Notes: generated by a model from the letters alone, not told the origin. A stretch of 64,000 nucleotides of DNA from Paenibacillus soyae (GCF_024623455.1 NZ_JANIPJ010000009.1:1-64000); one strand, 5' to 3'; shown: positions 1 to 8,450, counted from the first letter of the stretch. Translations and numbers: made by a program.

Positions 1-1
1 T

Positions 2-496
2 GCTAAAGCGCCGTTCCAAGGCGACAAAGCGGCATTCATCGAAGCGGTCCGCAAGGCGCTGTTCGCGAGCAAGATCTGCTCGTACGCGCAAGGCTTCGCG
101 CAGATGCGCGCGGCATCCGAGGAGTATAGCTGGGATCTGCGCTACGGCGACATCGCGATGATCTTCCGCGGCGGCTGCATCATCCGCGCGCGCTTCCTGC
201 AGAACATCAAGGACGCGTACGACCGCGATCCGGAGCTGCGCAACCTGCTGCTCGATCCATACTTCCAGAACATCGTGGAATCGTACCAAGGCGCATGGCG
301 CGAGGTAGTCGCGGCAGCCGTGACGAACGGCGTGCCGGTACCGGCGTTCGCGAGCGCGCTGGCTTACTTCGACAGCTACCGTACAGAGCGTTTGCCGGCT
401 AACCTGCTGCAAGCGCAGCGCGATTACTTCGGCGCTCATACGTTCAAGCGCGTCGACAAGGAAGGCACCTTCCACTTCAATTGGATGCAATCCTAA
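2..496 (+). CDS. gnd: 6-phosphogluconate dehydrogenase, C-terminal part (5' end outside window)
   Basis: This is the last 164 codons of a decarboxylating 6-phosphogluconate dehydrogenase, which oxidises 6-phosphogluconate to ribulose 5-phosphate, CO2 and NAD(P)H in the cytosolic pentose phosphate pathway. The visible part is the all-helical dimerisation domain, with the family blocks [28 protein letters not shown] (shortened here), a Pro-Ala-Phe-Ala-Ser-Ala-Leu substrate-loop block and the C-terminal [15 protein letters not shown] block ([17 protein letters not shown]) before the stop. The N-terminal Rossmann domain lies upstream of the window. It converges on the small reverse gene at 500-805, with only 3 bases between the stop codons. 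Identification rests on recognised motifs and is firm. Confidence 0.95.
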   Translation, partial: AKAPFQGDKAAFIEAVRKALFASKICSYAQGFAQMRAASEEYSWDLRYGDIAMIFRGGCIIRARFLQNIKDAYDRDPELRNLLLDPYFQNIVESYQGAWREVVAAAVTNGVPVPAFASALAYFDSYRTERLPANLLQAQRDYFGAHTFKRVDKEGTFHFNWMQS

Positions 497-499
497 GCG

Positions 500-805
500 T
501 CAGCGCTCGGGAATCAACCCGTAAGCTGCTTGTCTCAGCAAGTGCCGAAGCCGGCTGGCTTCTTGATCGCAGTAATGCCTGCGCATGATGAGGGCCATGG
601 CGGCTTCGGCAAAATACAGAAAGTTCTGCATCAGGCGTGGCTGCGGCAGATCCATGAGCGATGGATCTTCGTCAGCCACCTTTTTTTTGATATAACCCAG
701 CATCCATACGACGTCCTCTCGGCACAGAGGATGCTCGGGGTCCAGGATTTGTTTGATCTTTTGCTCGGTAGCTTGAAACGCCCGCGTCGAAGCTTCGCTT
801 GGCAT
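500..805 (-). CDS. small uncharacterised protein, 101 aa
   Basis: A reverse-strand ORF of 101 residues that I do not recognise. It is soluble, with no signal peptide or membrane segment, and is predicted mostly helical; it carries a Cys near residue 28 and a second in the HYCDQEA stretch. The ATG at 805 is preceded by a GGGAG sequence about 11 bases upstream. A longer antisense-looking ORF in another frame exists but has no ribosome binding site. It is convergent with gnd and divergent from aroK. Probably a real lineage-specific gene, since its codon use and RBS fit, but no function can be assigned. Confidence 0.6.
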   Translation of the reverse strand: MPSEASTRAFQATEQKIKQILDPEHPLCREDVVWMLGYIKKKVADEDPSLMDLPQPRLMQNFLYFAEAAMALIMRRHYCDQEASRLRHLLRQAAYGLIPER

Positions 806-957
806 AGGCTTGTCGCTCCCTTTTTTGGAATAGGAATCGAGATTGCATCATTATCATCCATACGGCTTATTCCTATTTTTTATACCCCGAATACCGAAAA
901 AAATGATATGATATGGAAGAAATGCGGCGCTGACCGCGCAAAAAGGATGGTTGATCG

Positions 958-1488
958 ATGGTTTCACAAGCTTCGCGCGACAAGCTGATCTTAATCGGTT
1001 TTATGGGAACGGGGAAATCGAGCGTCAGCAGGCTCCTGGCGGATAAGCTGGGATGGCTGAGACTGGACGCGGACGAAGAGATCGAACGAGCCGAAGGGCG
1101 GACCATCCCGGAGATTTTCGCGAGCGACGGGGAGGAAGCGTTCCGCGCGATCGAGAGCCGGGTTTTGGCAGGCCTGATAAACCGCAAGGAGCCTATCGTG
1201 ATAGCAACCGGGGGCGGAGCCGTCCTGAGGGAAGAGAATCGAGAGGCGATGCTGGGCGGCGGATTCGTCGTGGCGCTTGCGTGCAGCGCGGAGCGGATCA
1301 TCGCTAGGGTGAAGGCGGATACGGAGAGACCGCTCCTCCAAGGAGATGTGGAGAGCAGGGTACACGCTCTGCTGGAGCAACGGAAAGGCATTTACGACTT
1401 CGCGCATTTCTCGATCGACACGACGGAGCTCACGGTCGAACAGGTCGTGGAGAACGTCTTAAGAGAATGGAAGCTTCATTTCAATTGA
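958..1488 (+). CDS. aroK: shikimate kinase
   Basis: Shikimate kinase phosphorylates the 3-hydroxyl of shikimate with ATP in the chorismate pathway. The 176-residue protein has the P-loop GFMGTGKSS at residues 14-22, the acidic pair of the shikimate/Mg site in LDADEEI (Asp37 and Asp39), and the ATGGGAVL loop in the middle of the chain; length matches the family. The ATG at 958 follows AAGGATGG. It lies 25 bases upstream of aroA, the next-but-one intermediate step of the same pathway, so the two are almost certainly co-transcribed. Confidence 0.96.
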   Translation: MVSQASRDKLILIGFMGTGKSSVSRLLADKLGWLRLDADEEIERAEGRTIPEIFASDGEEAFRAIESRVLAGLINRKEPIVIATGGGAVLREENREAMLGGGFVVALACSAERIIARVKADTERPLLQGDVESRVHALLEQRKGIYDFAHFSIDTTELTVEQVVENVLREWKLHFN

Positions 1489-1513
1489 CTATAGATAGGA
1501 GACGTAACGAGAA

Positions 1514-2824
1514 ATGGATGTAATCGTCACGCCGACGCCCCGGCTGAAGGGTAGAATCGAGGCGCTTTCCTCGAAAAATTACACGACGAGATATTTGCTT
1601 GTAGCGGCGCTTGCCGAAGGTACCAGCACGATTTATTATCCTGCCCACAGCGAAGACAGCGACGCTATGCGCCGGTGCATCCGGGATTTGGGAGCGATTG
1701 TGGAAGAGGACGACGAGAAAATCGTCATTACCGGCTTCGGCCGGAATCCGAAGCCGGCGGAACAGCTGGACGTTGGCAACGCGGGAGCCGTGCTCCGTTT
1801 CCTCATGGCCATTGCTTCGTTATGCCCGGACGTCACCTTCATCAACCGGTATCCGGACTCGCTCGGCAAACGCCCTCATAACGATTTAATCGAGTCGCTG
1901 AGCAATATGGGCGTCACTATTGAGCATAATGAAGGCAAGCTCCCGATCCGCATTCAAGGCGGCAAGCCTCGCGGCGGGCACATTCAAGTATCCGGGAACA
2001 TCAGCTCCCAATTCCTTAGCGCGCTTCTTTTTTTGACCCCGCTGCTGGATGAAGACAGCGAAATCGAGGTGCTCCACGATCTGAAGTCCAAGGTCGTCGT
2101 CGGCCAGACGCTGGAAGTGCTGGAGCAAGCCGGCATCGTTATTCATGCCGACGAGGATTATATGCGCTTCCGCGTGCCTGGCGGTCAACGCTACGAAGCG
2201 AAGACGTATCACGTTCAGGGGGATTATCCCGGCTCCGCCGCGATTCTTGCGGCAGCCGCCGTCACGGAATCGGATGTTGTCGTGAATCGTCTGATGGAGA
2301 ACAGCAAGCAGGGAGAGCGCGCGGTCGTCGACGTGCTTCGCATGATGGAAACGCCTCTGACTCACGAGAACGGCGTTGTGCACGTACAAGGCAACTGCAA
2401 GTTGAAGGCCGTTGAATTCGACGGAGACCATGCGACGGACGCGGTTCTCGCCATGGTAGCGGCAGCCGTCTTCGCGGAAGGCACGTCCCGTTTCTATAAC
2501 GTCGAGAATCTGCGTTACAAGGAATGCGACCGCATCACGGATTATTTGAACGAGCTTCGCAAAGCGGGAGCGAACGTCGAGGAGCGCCAGAGCGAAATTA
2601 TCGTTCACGGACGGCCGGAAGGCGTCGAAGGCGGAGTCGATATCGACGCGCATTATGATCATCGCGTCATTATGGCGCTCACGGTGGTAGGATTGCGTTC
2701 GAAGGCGCCGATCCGGATTCATGACGCGCATCATGTCGCCAAGTCGTATCCGATTTATTTCGACCACCTGAAAGCGCTGGGCGCTAACGTAGAATGGGTA
2801 AACGGAGCATCCTCTTCTCATTAA
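1514..2824 (+). CDS. aroA: 3-phosphoshikimate 1-carboxyvinyltransferase (EPSP synthase), divergent active-site loop
   Basis: EPSP synthase transfers the enolpyruvyl group of PEP to shikimate 3-phosphate. At 436 residues it is of normal length with two similar lobes. Recognisable catalytic blocks are SSKNYTTR (Lys21, Arg26), SSQF in the middle, GDYPGSAA, the KECDRI block, a DHR block and KSYPIYF near the C-terminus. The loop that is usually GNAGTAMRP or GNSGTT reads GNAGAVLRF here (residues 88-96), so the Thr and Pro positions of class I enzymes are Ala and Phe by my alignment. RBS is TAGGAGA about 11 bases before the ATG. It follows aroK directly and the CoA-binding gene follows it. Confidence 0.95.
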   Translation: MDVIVTPTPRLKGRIEALSSKNYTTRYLLVAALAEGTSTIYYPAHSEDSDAMRRCIRDLGAIVEEDDEKIVITGFGRNPKPAEQLDVGNAGAVLRFLMAIASLCPDVTFINRYPDSLGKRPHNDLIESLSNMGVTIEHNEGKLPIRIQGGKPRGGHIQVSGNISSQFLSALLFLTPLLDEDSEIEVLHDLKSKVVVGQTLEVLEQAGIVIHADEDYMRFRVPGGQRYEAKTYHVQGDYPGSAAILAAAAVTESDVVVNRLMENSKQGERAVVDVLRMMETPLTHENGVVHVQGNCKLKAVEFDGDHATDAVLAMVAAAVFAEGTSRFYNVENLRYKECDRITDYLNELRKAGANVEERQSEIIVHGRPEGVEGGVDIDAHYDHRVIMALTVVGLRSKAPIRIHDAHHVAKSYPIYFDHLKALGANVEWVNGASSSH

Positions 2825-2849
2825 AATCTTGATGGACCGAGGTGTGGCA

Positions 2850-3284
2850 ATGGCGTTTCAAAATCCGGACAGAGAGCAGATCAAACATTTGCTGCAGGGC
2901 AGCGATACCGTAGCGGTCGTCGGCTTATCCGACAACCCGGAGCGGATATCGTACATGGTGTCCGAAGCGATGCAGAAGAAAGGCTATACGATTATTCCCG
3001 TCAATCCGAACGCGGATACCATACTGGGGCAGAAAAGCTATGCCAAGCTAAGCGACATTCCCGTGCCGGTCGATATCGTGAACGTGTTCCGGCGCAGCGA
3101 GCATACGCCTGGCGTGGCCGAGGAAGCGGCGGCGATCGGCGCCAAGACGCTCTGGCTCCAGCTCGGCATCTCGAATGAAGAAGCGGCCTCTATCGCTTCC
3201 GCCGCAGGAATGAACGTCATCATGGACCGCTGCATCAAGGTCGAGGATTCGATCCTCCTGCCCGAAGGAAAACCCAAATCCTAA
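2850..3284 (+). CDS. CoA-binding (YccU-type) protein
   Basis: A 144-residue Rossmann-fold protein of the CoA_binding/YccU family, with the N-terminal VAVVGLSDNPER nucleotide-binding turn, the VNVFRRSEH segment, the conserved TLWLQLGI strand and the terminal MDRCIKVE block. Members bind CoA or a CoA ester, but the physiological role is not established. An in-frame TTG at 2829 and ATG at 2832 exist, but the CGAGGTG sequence sits 5 bases before the ATG at 2850, so that start is preferred. It is 25 bases downstream of aroA and probably in the same transcript. Confidence 0.88.
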   Translation: MAFQNPDREQIKHLLQGSDTVAVVGLSDNPERISYMVSEAMQKKGYTIIPVNPNADTILGQKSYAKLSDIPVPVDIVNVFRRSEHTPGVAEEAAAIGAKTLWLQLGISNEEAASIASAAGMNVIMDRCIKVEDSILLPEGKPKS

Positions 3285-3407
3285 CGGTTATAATTATCAC
3301 GTCTAATCTCCACAATAAGAAAGGCTTCAGGAGGAGCGGTCCGGAGCATAAAGCTTAACGGGCTGCTTGGCTGAAGACTTACGCTTAACATCCAAGGAGG
3401 ACACGAC

Positions 3408-4052
3408 GTGAATCAATATTCGCAACAGCCGGTACAATTCCAAGGCGGAAGACAGAATTTCTCGACACAATCGCAATTCCAACCATCCGGATTCGTTCAA
3501 TCCAGCTACCAAGGTCAGCTGAGCCAACCTTCGTTCGGCCGCACGCAGCAATCCATCGTAAGCAGCCCGACGAACAACAGCTACGGCTCCCAAAACACGC
3601 AATACGGCTATCAGCAGAATTCCGCGTCCGCTTATAGCTCGTTTAACCAACCGGCTATTACGAACACATTCATTTCGCATCAACCGGTTCAAAGCCATGC
3701 CAGCTCCCCGGCTACGGCATTCGGCAATGTTGGTCCGGTGATCGCTCGCGTTGGCTACCAAGCCGGTATTGACAATCAGAACCAAGGTCAATACCAGTCC
3801 CAAAGCCAATTCGGACAGCAGCAGTCCTACTACCAACCGGTGCAATCCTCCTTTGCGGCATCGAACACGGGCATGGGTTTGCAAAATCAAAACCAATACC
3901 AAGCCGCTCAAGGCTTTGGCATGTCCCAGGTTCATTCCAGCACGACTTCGCAGCATCCGGTGTACGAAGCGACCAACGCCTATCAGCAAGCAGGTCCGGT
4001 CATTTCGCAGTTGGGATACCAAGCGGGCAATTCGAACTCGAACTTCCGTTAA
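3408..4052 (+). CDS. Gln/Ser/Asn/Tyr-rich low-complexity protein with two GPVI-GYQAG repeats
   Basis: A 214-residue protein with extreme composition: dominated by Gln, Ser, Asn, Gly, Tyr and Phe, with no Lys or Cys and, by my count, only four Arg, one Asp and one Glu. Two degenerate repeats of about 30 residues end in GPVIARVGYQAG (around residue 115) and GPVISQLGYQAG (close to the C-terminus), each preceded by a QPVQ or HPVY segment. There is no signal peptide or membrane helix. The GTG at 3408 has a perfect AAGGAGG RBS, and a strong terminator follows, so it is a stand-alone, well-translated gene. The composition resembles prion-like FUS-type low-complexity sequence; a spore-coat or other structural role is a guess. 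I do not recognise a named family. Confidence 0.8.
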   Translation: MNQYSQQPVQFQGGRQNFSTQSQFQPSGFVQSSYQGQLSQPSFGRTQQSIVSSPTNNSYGSQNTQYGYQQNSASAYSSFNQPAITNTFISHQPVQSHASSPATAFGNVGPVIARVGYQAGIDNQNQGQYQSQSQFGQQQSYYQPVQSSFAASNTGMGLQNQNQYQAAQGFGMSQVHSSTTSQHPVYEATNAYQQAGPVISQLGYQAGNSNSNFR

Positions 4053-4088
4053 TCGGCAAGTAATCCCGACAAGGGAAAGAATCATCAA

Positions 4089-4120
4089 CAGGGCGGGCCT
4101 TCGGCCCGTCTTTTATTTTG
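4089..4120 (+). terminator. intrinsic terminator after the low-complexity gene
   Basis: GGCGGGCC, a TTC loop and GGCCCGTC form an 8-bp stem (one G-U pair) followed by TTTTATTTT. The T tract runs into the -35 box of the next promoter, so the PTS operon is insulated from upstream transcription. Confidence 0.85.
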
Positions 4121-4146
4121 ACAAATAAGAAGCCAGCGCTTAACAT
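4118..4146 (+). promoter_or_regulatory. sigma-A promoter of the PTS operon
   Basis: A consensus TTGACA (4118-4123), a 17-base spacer and TAACAT (4141-4146). It lies about 46 bases before the EIICBA start and overlaps a cre-like sequence. Confidence 0.75.
4131..4144 (+). promoter_or_regulatory. cre-like site 1, overlapping the -10 region
   Basis: AGCCAGCGCTTAAC keeps the central AGCGCTTA of the CcpA operator (about 9 of 14 matches to TGAAAGCGCTTACA). Its position over the spacer and -10 box would allow promoter occlusion by CcpA. Weak alone; its pairing with the second site raises confidence. Confidence 0.45.
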
Positions 4147-4163
4147 CGTAATAGACAAGTTCT

Positions 4164-4177
4164 AGATAGCGCTTACG
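4164..4177 (+). promoter_or_regulatory. cre-like site 2, just downstream of the start point
   Basis: AGATAGCGCTTACG matches 11 of 14 positions of TGAAAGCGCTTACA. It sits in the early transcribed region, 15 bases before the EIICBA start codon and next to its AAGGAGG RBS, the position of a roadblock operator. ccpA itself is 5.5 kb away. Confidence 0.55.
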
Positions 4178-4191
4178 AAGGAGGCAAGCCC

Positions 4192-6078
4192 ATGACTTTC
4201 ATAGGGAGCCTGCAGCAATTGGGCAGAGCTTTCATGCTGCCGATGATCGTGCTCCCCGCTGCCGCGGTGTTTTTAAGCTTAAGCCAGCTGCCATGGGATT
4301 GGATCGGATTGCCCGGCATGCCGGAGCATTTAAGGGCCGCCAGCGATATCATATTCGCTTATTTGCCGTTTGTGTTTGCGCTTGGCATCGCGCTTGGGCT
4401 TACCGGCAACGCCCTCGCGGCCGGGATGGCGGCATTGATAGGCATGATCATCTATACGGGCATCACCGGGTCCGCGAACCCCGAAATCGAACCGACCGTG
4501 CTGATTGGATCCTTTATGGGCATCATTTCGGGCTTCAGCCACGAACGATTCAAGGATCTTAAGCTGCCGGAGTATATTCAATTTTTTGGCGGGCCGCGAT
4601 TTGTTCCGTTGTTTGTTAGTTTTATTTCGCTCTTATTTGCCATAGGTATGGTTAATATTGCTCCTTATTTGCAAGCCCTGCTAGTTGAGCTAGGGAAAAC
4701 CGTATCGTCGGGCGGAGGGTTCGGCGTTTTCCTATACGGCTTCATCCATCGTATTCTCACCGTTTTCGGTCTTCACCATTTGGTTAGCCATGTGTTCTGG
4801 TTCCAAATCGGCGGCTATGAAACGGAAGCCGGAAACATGGTGTATGGCGACTTGCCTCGGTTTTTCGCCGGCGATCCGACTGCGGGCAGCTTCATGGCGG
4901 GGCTTTATCCGACGATGATGTTTGCGCTGCCGGCCATTGCGTTCGCGATCATCCATGAAGCGCGGGAGGACCTCAAGCCGAAAATTCGCAAAACGTTTCT
5001 TTACGCCGCGCTTGCTTCGTTCTTGACGGGCGTAACGGAGCCGGTCGAGTTCGCGTTCCTGTTCGTGGCTCCTTATTTGTATGTGGTACACGCTCTGTTA
5101 TCCGGCGTTATTATGTGGATTACATATGAGCTTGGCATTCTGCACGGCTTTTCCTTCTCGGCGGGCGCCATCGATTTTATCATTAACGAGCACCTGGCCA
5201 CGAGAGGCTGGCTGCTTCTTCCAATCGGCGTCGTCGTCGGCATTGTGTATTACTTCTTATTCCGCTGGGCGATTCGCCGCTTCCGTATTCCGACCCCTGG
5301 ACGCGAAGAAGGTTCTCAGCTTGACGAATGGGCAGGGGACATTCCGTACCGGGCGCCCCTTATCCTGCAAGCGATCGGCGGCAAGCAGAACATCGTCCAA
5401 ATGGAATCATGTATTACTCGGCTTCGCCTGAAAGTATCGAACGAGAAAATAATCGATATCAACGCGCTTCGTAATCTAGGCGCGGCGGGCGTAATCAGGC
5501 TGGGCGGCGGACATGTTCAAGTCGTTTTCGGCACGTACTCCGAGCTCATCCGCGAAGAAATGCTGAAGGCTATCCGCCGCGATCAGGCGCAGGTGCTGTT
5601 CCATTCCCCGATGCAAGGGAAGATGATTCCGCTCGAAGAGGTTCCCGATCCGATATTCGCCGGGAAGCTCGTAGGGCAGGGCGTCGCGTTCATCCCGGAC
5701 CGGGGCGAGCTGGTATCGCCGGTCAAAGGGAAAGTCATCCATATTTATCCTACGATGCACGCGATCGGAATCAAGACGGCGGAAGGGCTGGAAGTCCTGC
5801 TGCACATCGGTATCGATACGTCCCGATTGGCCGGGAAATCATATTTCCAGTCGCTCGTGAAGGAAGGGGACGACGTTACGCCAGGCATGCTGCTTATCCG
5901 CTTTAACCTGCAGCGGGTGCGGAAGGAAGCCAAATCTTTGGCCACACCAATGGTCATTACGAACTCCGACGTCGTCCAGTCTTGGAGATACGCGCCTTTC
6001 AAAGCGGTGAGAAAGGGACAATCGTCGGTCATGTCAGTCGTGCTTAAAGAGAGCAATGGTGGAGGGGAAACACAATGA
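4192..6078 (+). CDS. PTS glucose/N-acetylglucosamine-family EIICBA transporter
   Basis: A 628-residue fused sugar phosphotransferase permease. Residues about 10-375 form the membrane EIIC channel, with the family blocks PRFFAGDPTAG and FLTGVTEPVEF. Residues about 385-460 are EIIB with its phosphocysteine Cys407 in ESCITRLRL. Residues about 485-610 are EIIA with His523 (in MHAIG) and the phospho-accepting His538 in LLHIGIDT. It imports and phosphorylates a hexose with phosphate from HPr. Glucose versus N-acetylglucosamine specificity cannot be decided by eye. Its stop overlaps the ptsI start (ATGA). The upstream promoter carries two cre-like sites, so catabolite control by CcpA is likely. Confidence 0.93.
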   Translation: MTFIGSLQQLGRAFMLPMIVLPAAAVFLSLSQLPWDWIGLPGMPEHLRAASDIIFAYLPFVFALGIALGLTGNALAAGMAALIGMIIYTGITGSANPEIEPTVLIGSFMGIISGFSHERFKDLKLPEYIQFFGGPRFVPLFVSFISLLFAIGMVNIAPYLQALLVELGKTVSSGGGFGVFLYGFIHRILTVFGLHHLVSHVFWFQIGGYETEAGNMVYGDLPRFFAGDPTAGSFMAGLYPTMMFALPAIAFAIIHEAREDLKPKIRKTFLYAALASFLTGVTEPVEFAFLFVAPYLYVVHALLSGVIMWITYELGILHGFSFSAGAIDFIINEHLATRGWLLLPIGVVVGIVYYFLFRWAIRRFRIPTPGREEGSQLDEWAGDIPYRAPLILQAIGGKQNIVQMESCITRLRLKVSNEKIIDINALRNLGAAGVIRLGGGHVQVVFGTYSELIREEMLKAIRRDQAQVLFHSPMQGKMIPLEEVPDPIFAGKLVGQGVAFIPDRGELVSPVKGKVIHIYPTMHAIGIKTAEGLEVLLHIGIDTSRLAGKSYFQSLVKEGDDVTPGMLLIRFNLQRVRKEAKSLATPMVITNSDVVQSWRYAPFKAVRKGQSSVMSVVLKESNGGGETQ

Positions 6079-7829
6079 TTCAAGGGATTGGCGCCTCGTC
6101 GGGCATCGCGGTCGGGAAGGCGTTCGTATTGCCGAACTGGGAATGGGAAGTGCCTGATCAGAAAATCGACGTTGCGGATTTCGCCAGGGAGTTCGAACGG
6201 GTCTACGAAGGCATTCGTACCTCGAAAAATGAAATCGAACAAATCAAGGACGAGCTAAGAGAGGTTGTCGGCTCGGAAGAGACACATATATTCGACGCGC
6301 ATATCGCGATTCTGGACGATCCCGTCTTTATGAACGAGATTCAAGGCATTATCCAGCGCCAGTACAAAGCGGCGGAAGTCGCGGTCAAAGAAGCGATCGA
6401 CCATTTCGTTACCATGTTCGACCTGCTTGACGATGATTACATGAAGGAACGGGCGCTCGACATCAAGGATGTCGGCAACCGGCTGCTCAAGCATTTGCTG
6501 GGCGTGCCGGAAATCGCGCTGCCGAAGGATACGCAGCCATTCATTCTCGTAGCCAAAGAGCTGTCGCCGTCTCAGCTAGCCCACATCAATCCCGATCATG
6601 TGCTCGGAATCGTCACAATGGCGGGCAGCACGACCTCGCACTCGTCCATTATGGCTCGAGCTTTGGGCATTCCGCTCGTCGTGGGCATCGAAGGCGATCT
6701 CAAGGAGCCGATTACTACCGGGCAGACGATCGTCATCGATGGCGGGGACGGCAAAGTGTTCATCGATCCCGCGCCGGACGTCATCGAACAATATCATTCA
6801 CTTCATGAGAAGCAGACGGAAGCGAAGAGGAAGCTGCAGCATATCGCGGACCGCCGAGCGGTCACGCCGGACGGGAAAGCGCTCAGGCTCGAGGCCAATA
6901 TCAGCTCCATGAAGGAGCTTGAAATCGCCCTTTCCAGCGGAGCGAACGGCGTAGGGCTGTTCCGGACTGAGTTTCTATATATGGACCGTAACCGATTCCC
7001 CCGGGAAGAAGAACAGTATGAAGTATATCGCAGCGTGGCGGAGAGGCTGGGCGGCGACCCGCTCGTCATTCGAACGCTAGACATCGGGGGCGACAAGCAG
7101 CTGGATTATTTCGAGCTGCCGGAGGAAGACAACCCGTTCCTCGGCTATCGGGCGATCCGTATATCGCTCGACCGCAAGGATCTGTTCAAGACGCAGCTGC
7201 GGGCTATCCTCCGGGCGAGCGCCTTCGGAGAAGTGAAATTAATGTACCCGCTTATCTCGTCCATCGAAGAAGTGCGCGCGGCTAATGCCATTCTTGACGA
7301 AGCCAAGCGGGAGCTGGATCGAGAAGGAATTCCATACAACCCAAATATGAAGGTCGGCATTATGATCGAAGTGCCGGCAGCGGTCATGATCGCCGATTTG
7401 CTTGCGCAGGAAGTCGATTTTTTCAGCATCGGGACCAATGATTTAGTGCAATTCACGCTGGCCGTCGACCGAATGAACGAAGAAATTTCGCATCTCTACG
7501 ATCCGTTCCATCCGGCACTGCTTCGGATGCTGGTGCAGACGACTGCAGCGGCCAAGAAGAGCGGCATTACGATCAGCGTGTGCGGGGAGATGGCCGGAGA
7601 TTTGCGGGCGCTGCCGATCTGGCTGAGTCTGGATGTCGACGAGCTTAGCATGTCCGCGCATTCCATCCTTCATGTCAAGCAGCGTCTTCTTGACACCCGG
7701 CAGGAACAATGCCGAGCTCTACTCGAGCAGCTGAAGACATGCCGCACCAGCGGCGAGATTGTTCAGAGGCTTGAAGATTTCAGCGCCTCCTCAATAAGCC
7801 CCGTTTTCAGCGCCGATAAGGTTGAATAG
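6075..7829 (+). CDS. ptsI: PTS enzyme I (phosphoenolpyruvate-protein phosphotransferase)
   Basis: Enzyme I takes phosphate from PEP and passes it to HPr, feeding every PTS permease. The 584-residue protein has the N-terminal HPr-binding and swivelling domains with the active His189 in GSTTSHSSIMAR, then the PEP-binding TIM barrel with FRTEFLYMDR, the SIGTNDLVQF block and the catalytic Cys in VCGEMAGD. Length and order match the family. It overlaps the EIICBA gene by 4 bases, so expression is coupled to sugar uptake. The HPr gene that usually lies between such genes in the B. subtilis ptsGHI operon is absent. Confidence 0.97.
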   Translation: MIQGIGASSGIAVGKAFVLPNWEWEVPDQKIDVADFAREFERVYEGIRTSKNEIEQIKDELREVVGSEETHIFDAHIAILDDPVFMNEIQGIIQRQYKAAEVAVKEAIDHFVTMFDLLDDDYMKERALDIKDVGNRLLKHLLGVPEIALPKDTQPFILVAKELSPSQLAHINPDHVLGIVTMAGSTTSHSSIMARALGIPLVVGIEGDLKEPITTGQTIVIDGGDGKVFIDPAPDVIEQYHSLHEKQTEAKRKLQHIADRRAVTPDGKALRLEANISSMKELEIALSSGANGVGLFRTEFLYMDRNRFPREEEQYEVYRSVAERLGGDPLVIRTLDIGGDKQLDYFELPEEDNPFLGYRAIRISLDRKDLFKTQLRAILRASAFGEVKLMYPLISSIEEVRAANAILDEAKRELDREGIPYNPNMKVGIMIEVPAAVMIADLLAQEVDFFSIGTNDLVQFTLAVDRMNEEISHLYDPFHPALLRMLVQTTAAAKKSGITISVCGEMAGDLRALPIWLSLDVDELSMSAHSILHVKQRLLDTRQEQCRALLEQLKTCRTSGEIVQRLEDFSASSISPVFSADKVE

Positions 7830-7833
7830 AGCC

Positions 7834-7869
7834 ATAAAAAAACAGCGAATGGTTATCCCATTCGCTGTT
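7834..7869 (-). terminator. terminator of the DJ-1/PfpI gene, between convergent genes
   Basis: A perfect 12-bp stem, AACAGCGAATGG (7841-7852) and its complement (7858-7869), with a 5-base loop. On the reverse strand it is followed by a T run (7834-7840), so it terminates the reverse gene, whose stop codon lies inside the hairpin. On the forward strand there is no T tract after the stem. Confidence 0.8.
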
Positions 7870-8383
7870 CTAATGCGTCCACAAATGCTTTTGCATACGG
7901 AGGAAGATCGGGGGGTCTGCGCGCGGAAATGAGATTCCCGTCGACAACGACGGGCTCGTCCAGCCATTCGGCTCCCGCGTTCTCCATGTCGTCCCGAATA
8001 CCCGGGGTGGAGGTCACTTTCCGTCCCGTTAATATTTTGGCCGAGATGAGCACCCAGCCCGCATGGCAGATTTGGCCGATCGGCTTATCCGCTTCGTTCA
8101 TTTCCTTGACCAACTGCAGAACCTTCGGATAACGTCTCAGCTTATCCGGCGCCCACCCTCCGGGTACGAGCAGACCGTGAATGTCATCGCCGTTCACTTC
8201 GTCGAACGACAGATCGGCAACGGCAGGCACGCCGTATTTGCCGATGTGGGTTTTGCCTTTCTCGGGTCCCGCGAACAGGACGGTCGCGCCTGCTTCGCGC
8301 GCGCGATATACCGGATACCATAATTCCAAATCCTCGAACTCGTCGTCCAGCAGGCAAATAACCGTTTGGTTATGCAAGGTCAT
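7853..8383 (-). CDS. DJ-1/PfpI family protein (class I glutamine amidotransferase-like)
   Basis: A 176-residue protein of the DJ-1/PfpI superfamily: a flavodoxin-like fold with a VPGGWAPDKLR motif and the nucleophile-elbow Cys106-His107 in QICHAGWVL. Members include glyoxalase III/deglycase-like enzymes, intracellular proteases and general stress proteins; the exact activity is unknown. The frame stays open to 8422, but the ATG at 8383 has a GGAGATGGAGG RBS about 8 bases upstream and starts at the conserved first strand (TVICLLDDEFEDLE), so it is preferred. Divergent from the VanZ gene. Confidence 0.9.
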   Translation of the reverse strand: MTLHNQTVICLLDDEFEDLELWYPVYRAREAGATVLFAGPEKGKTHIGKYGVPAVADLSFDEVNGDDIHGLLVPGGWAPDKLRRYPKVLQLVKEMNEADKPIGQICHAGWVLISAKILTGRKVTSTPGIRDDMENAGAEWLDEPVVVDGNLISARRPPDLPPYAKAFVDALEQRMG

Positions 8384-8450
8384 ATCGCAAGCCTCCATCT
8401 CCATGAAATGTTGAACAATCAATCATTCCTATTGTAACGAAGGAGTATAT

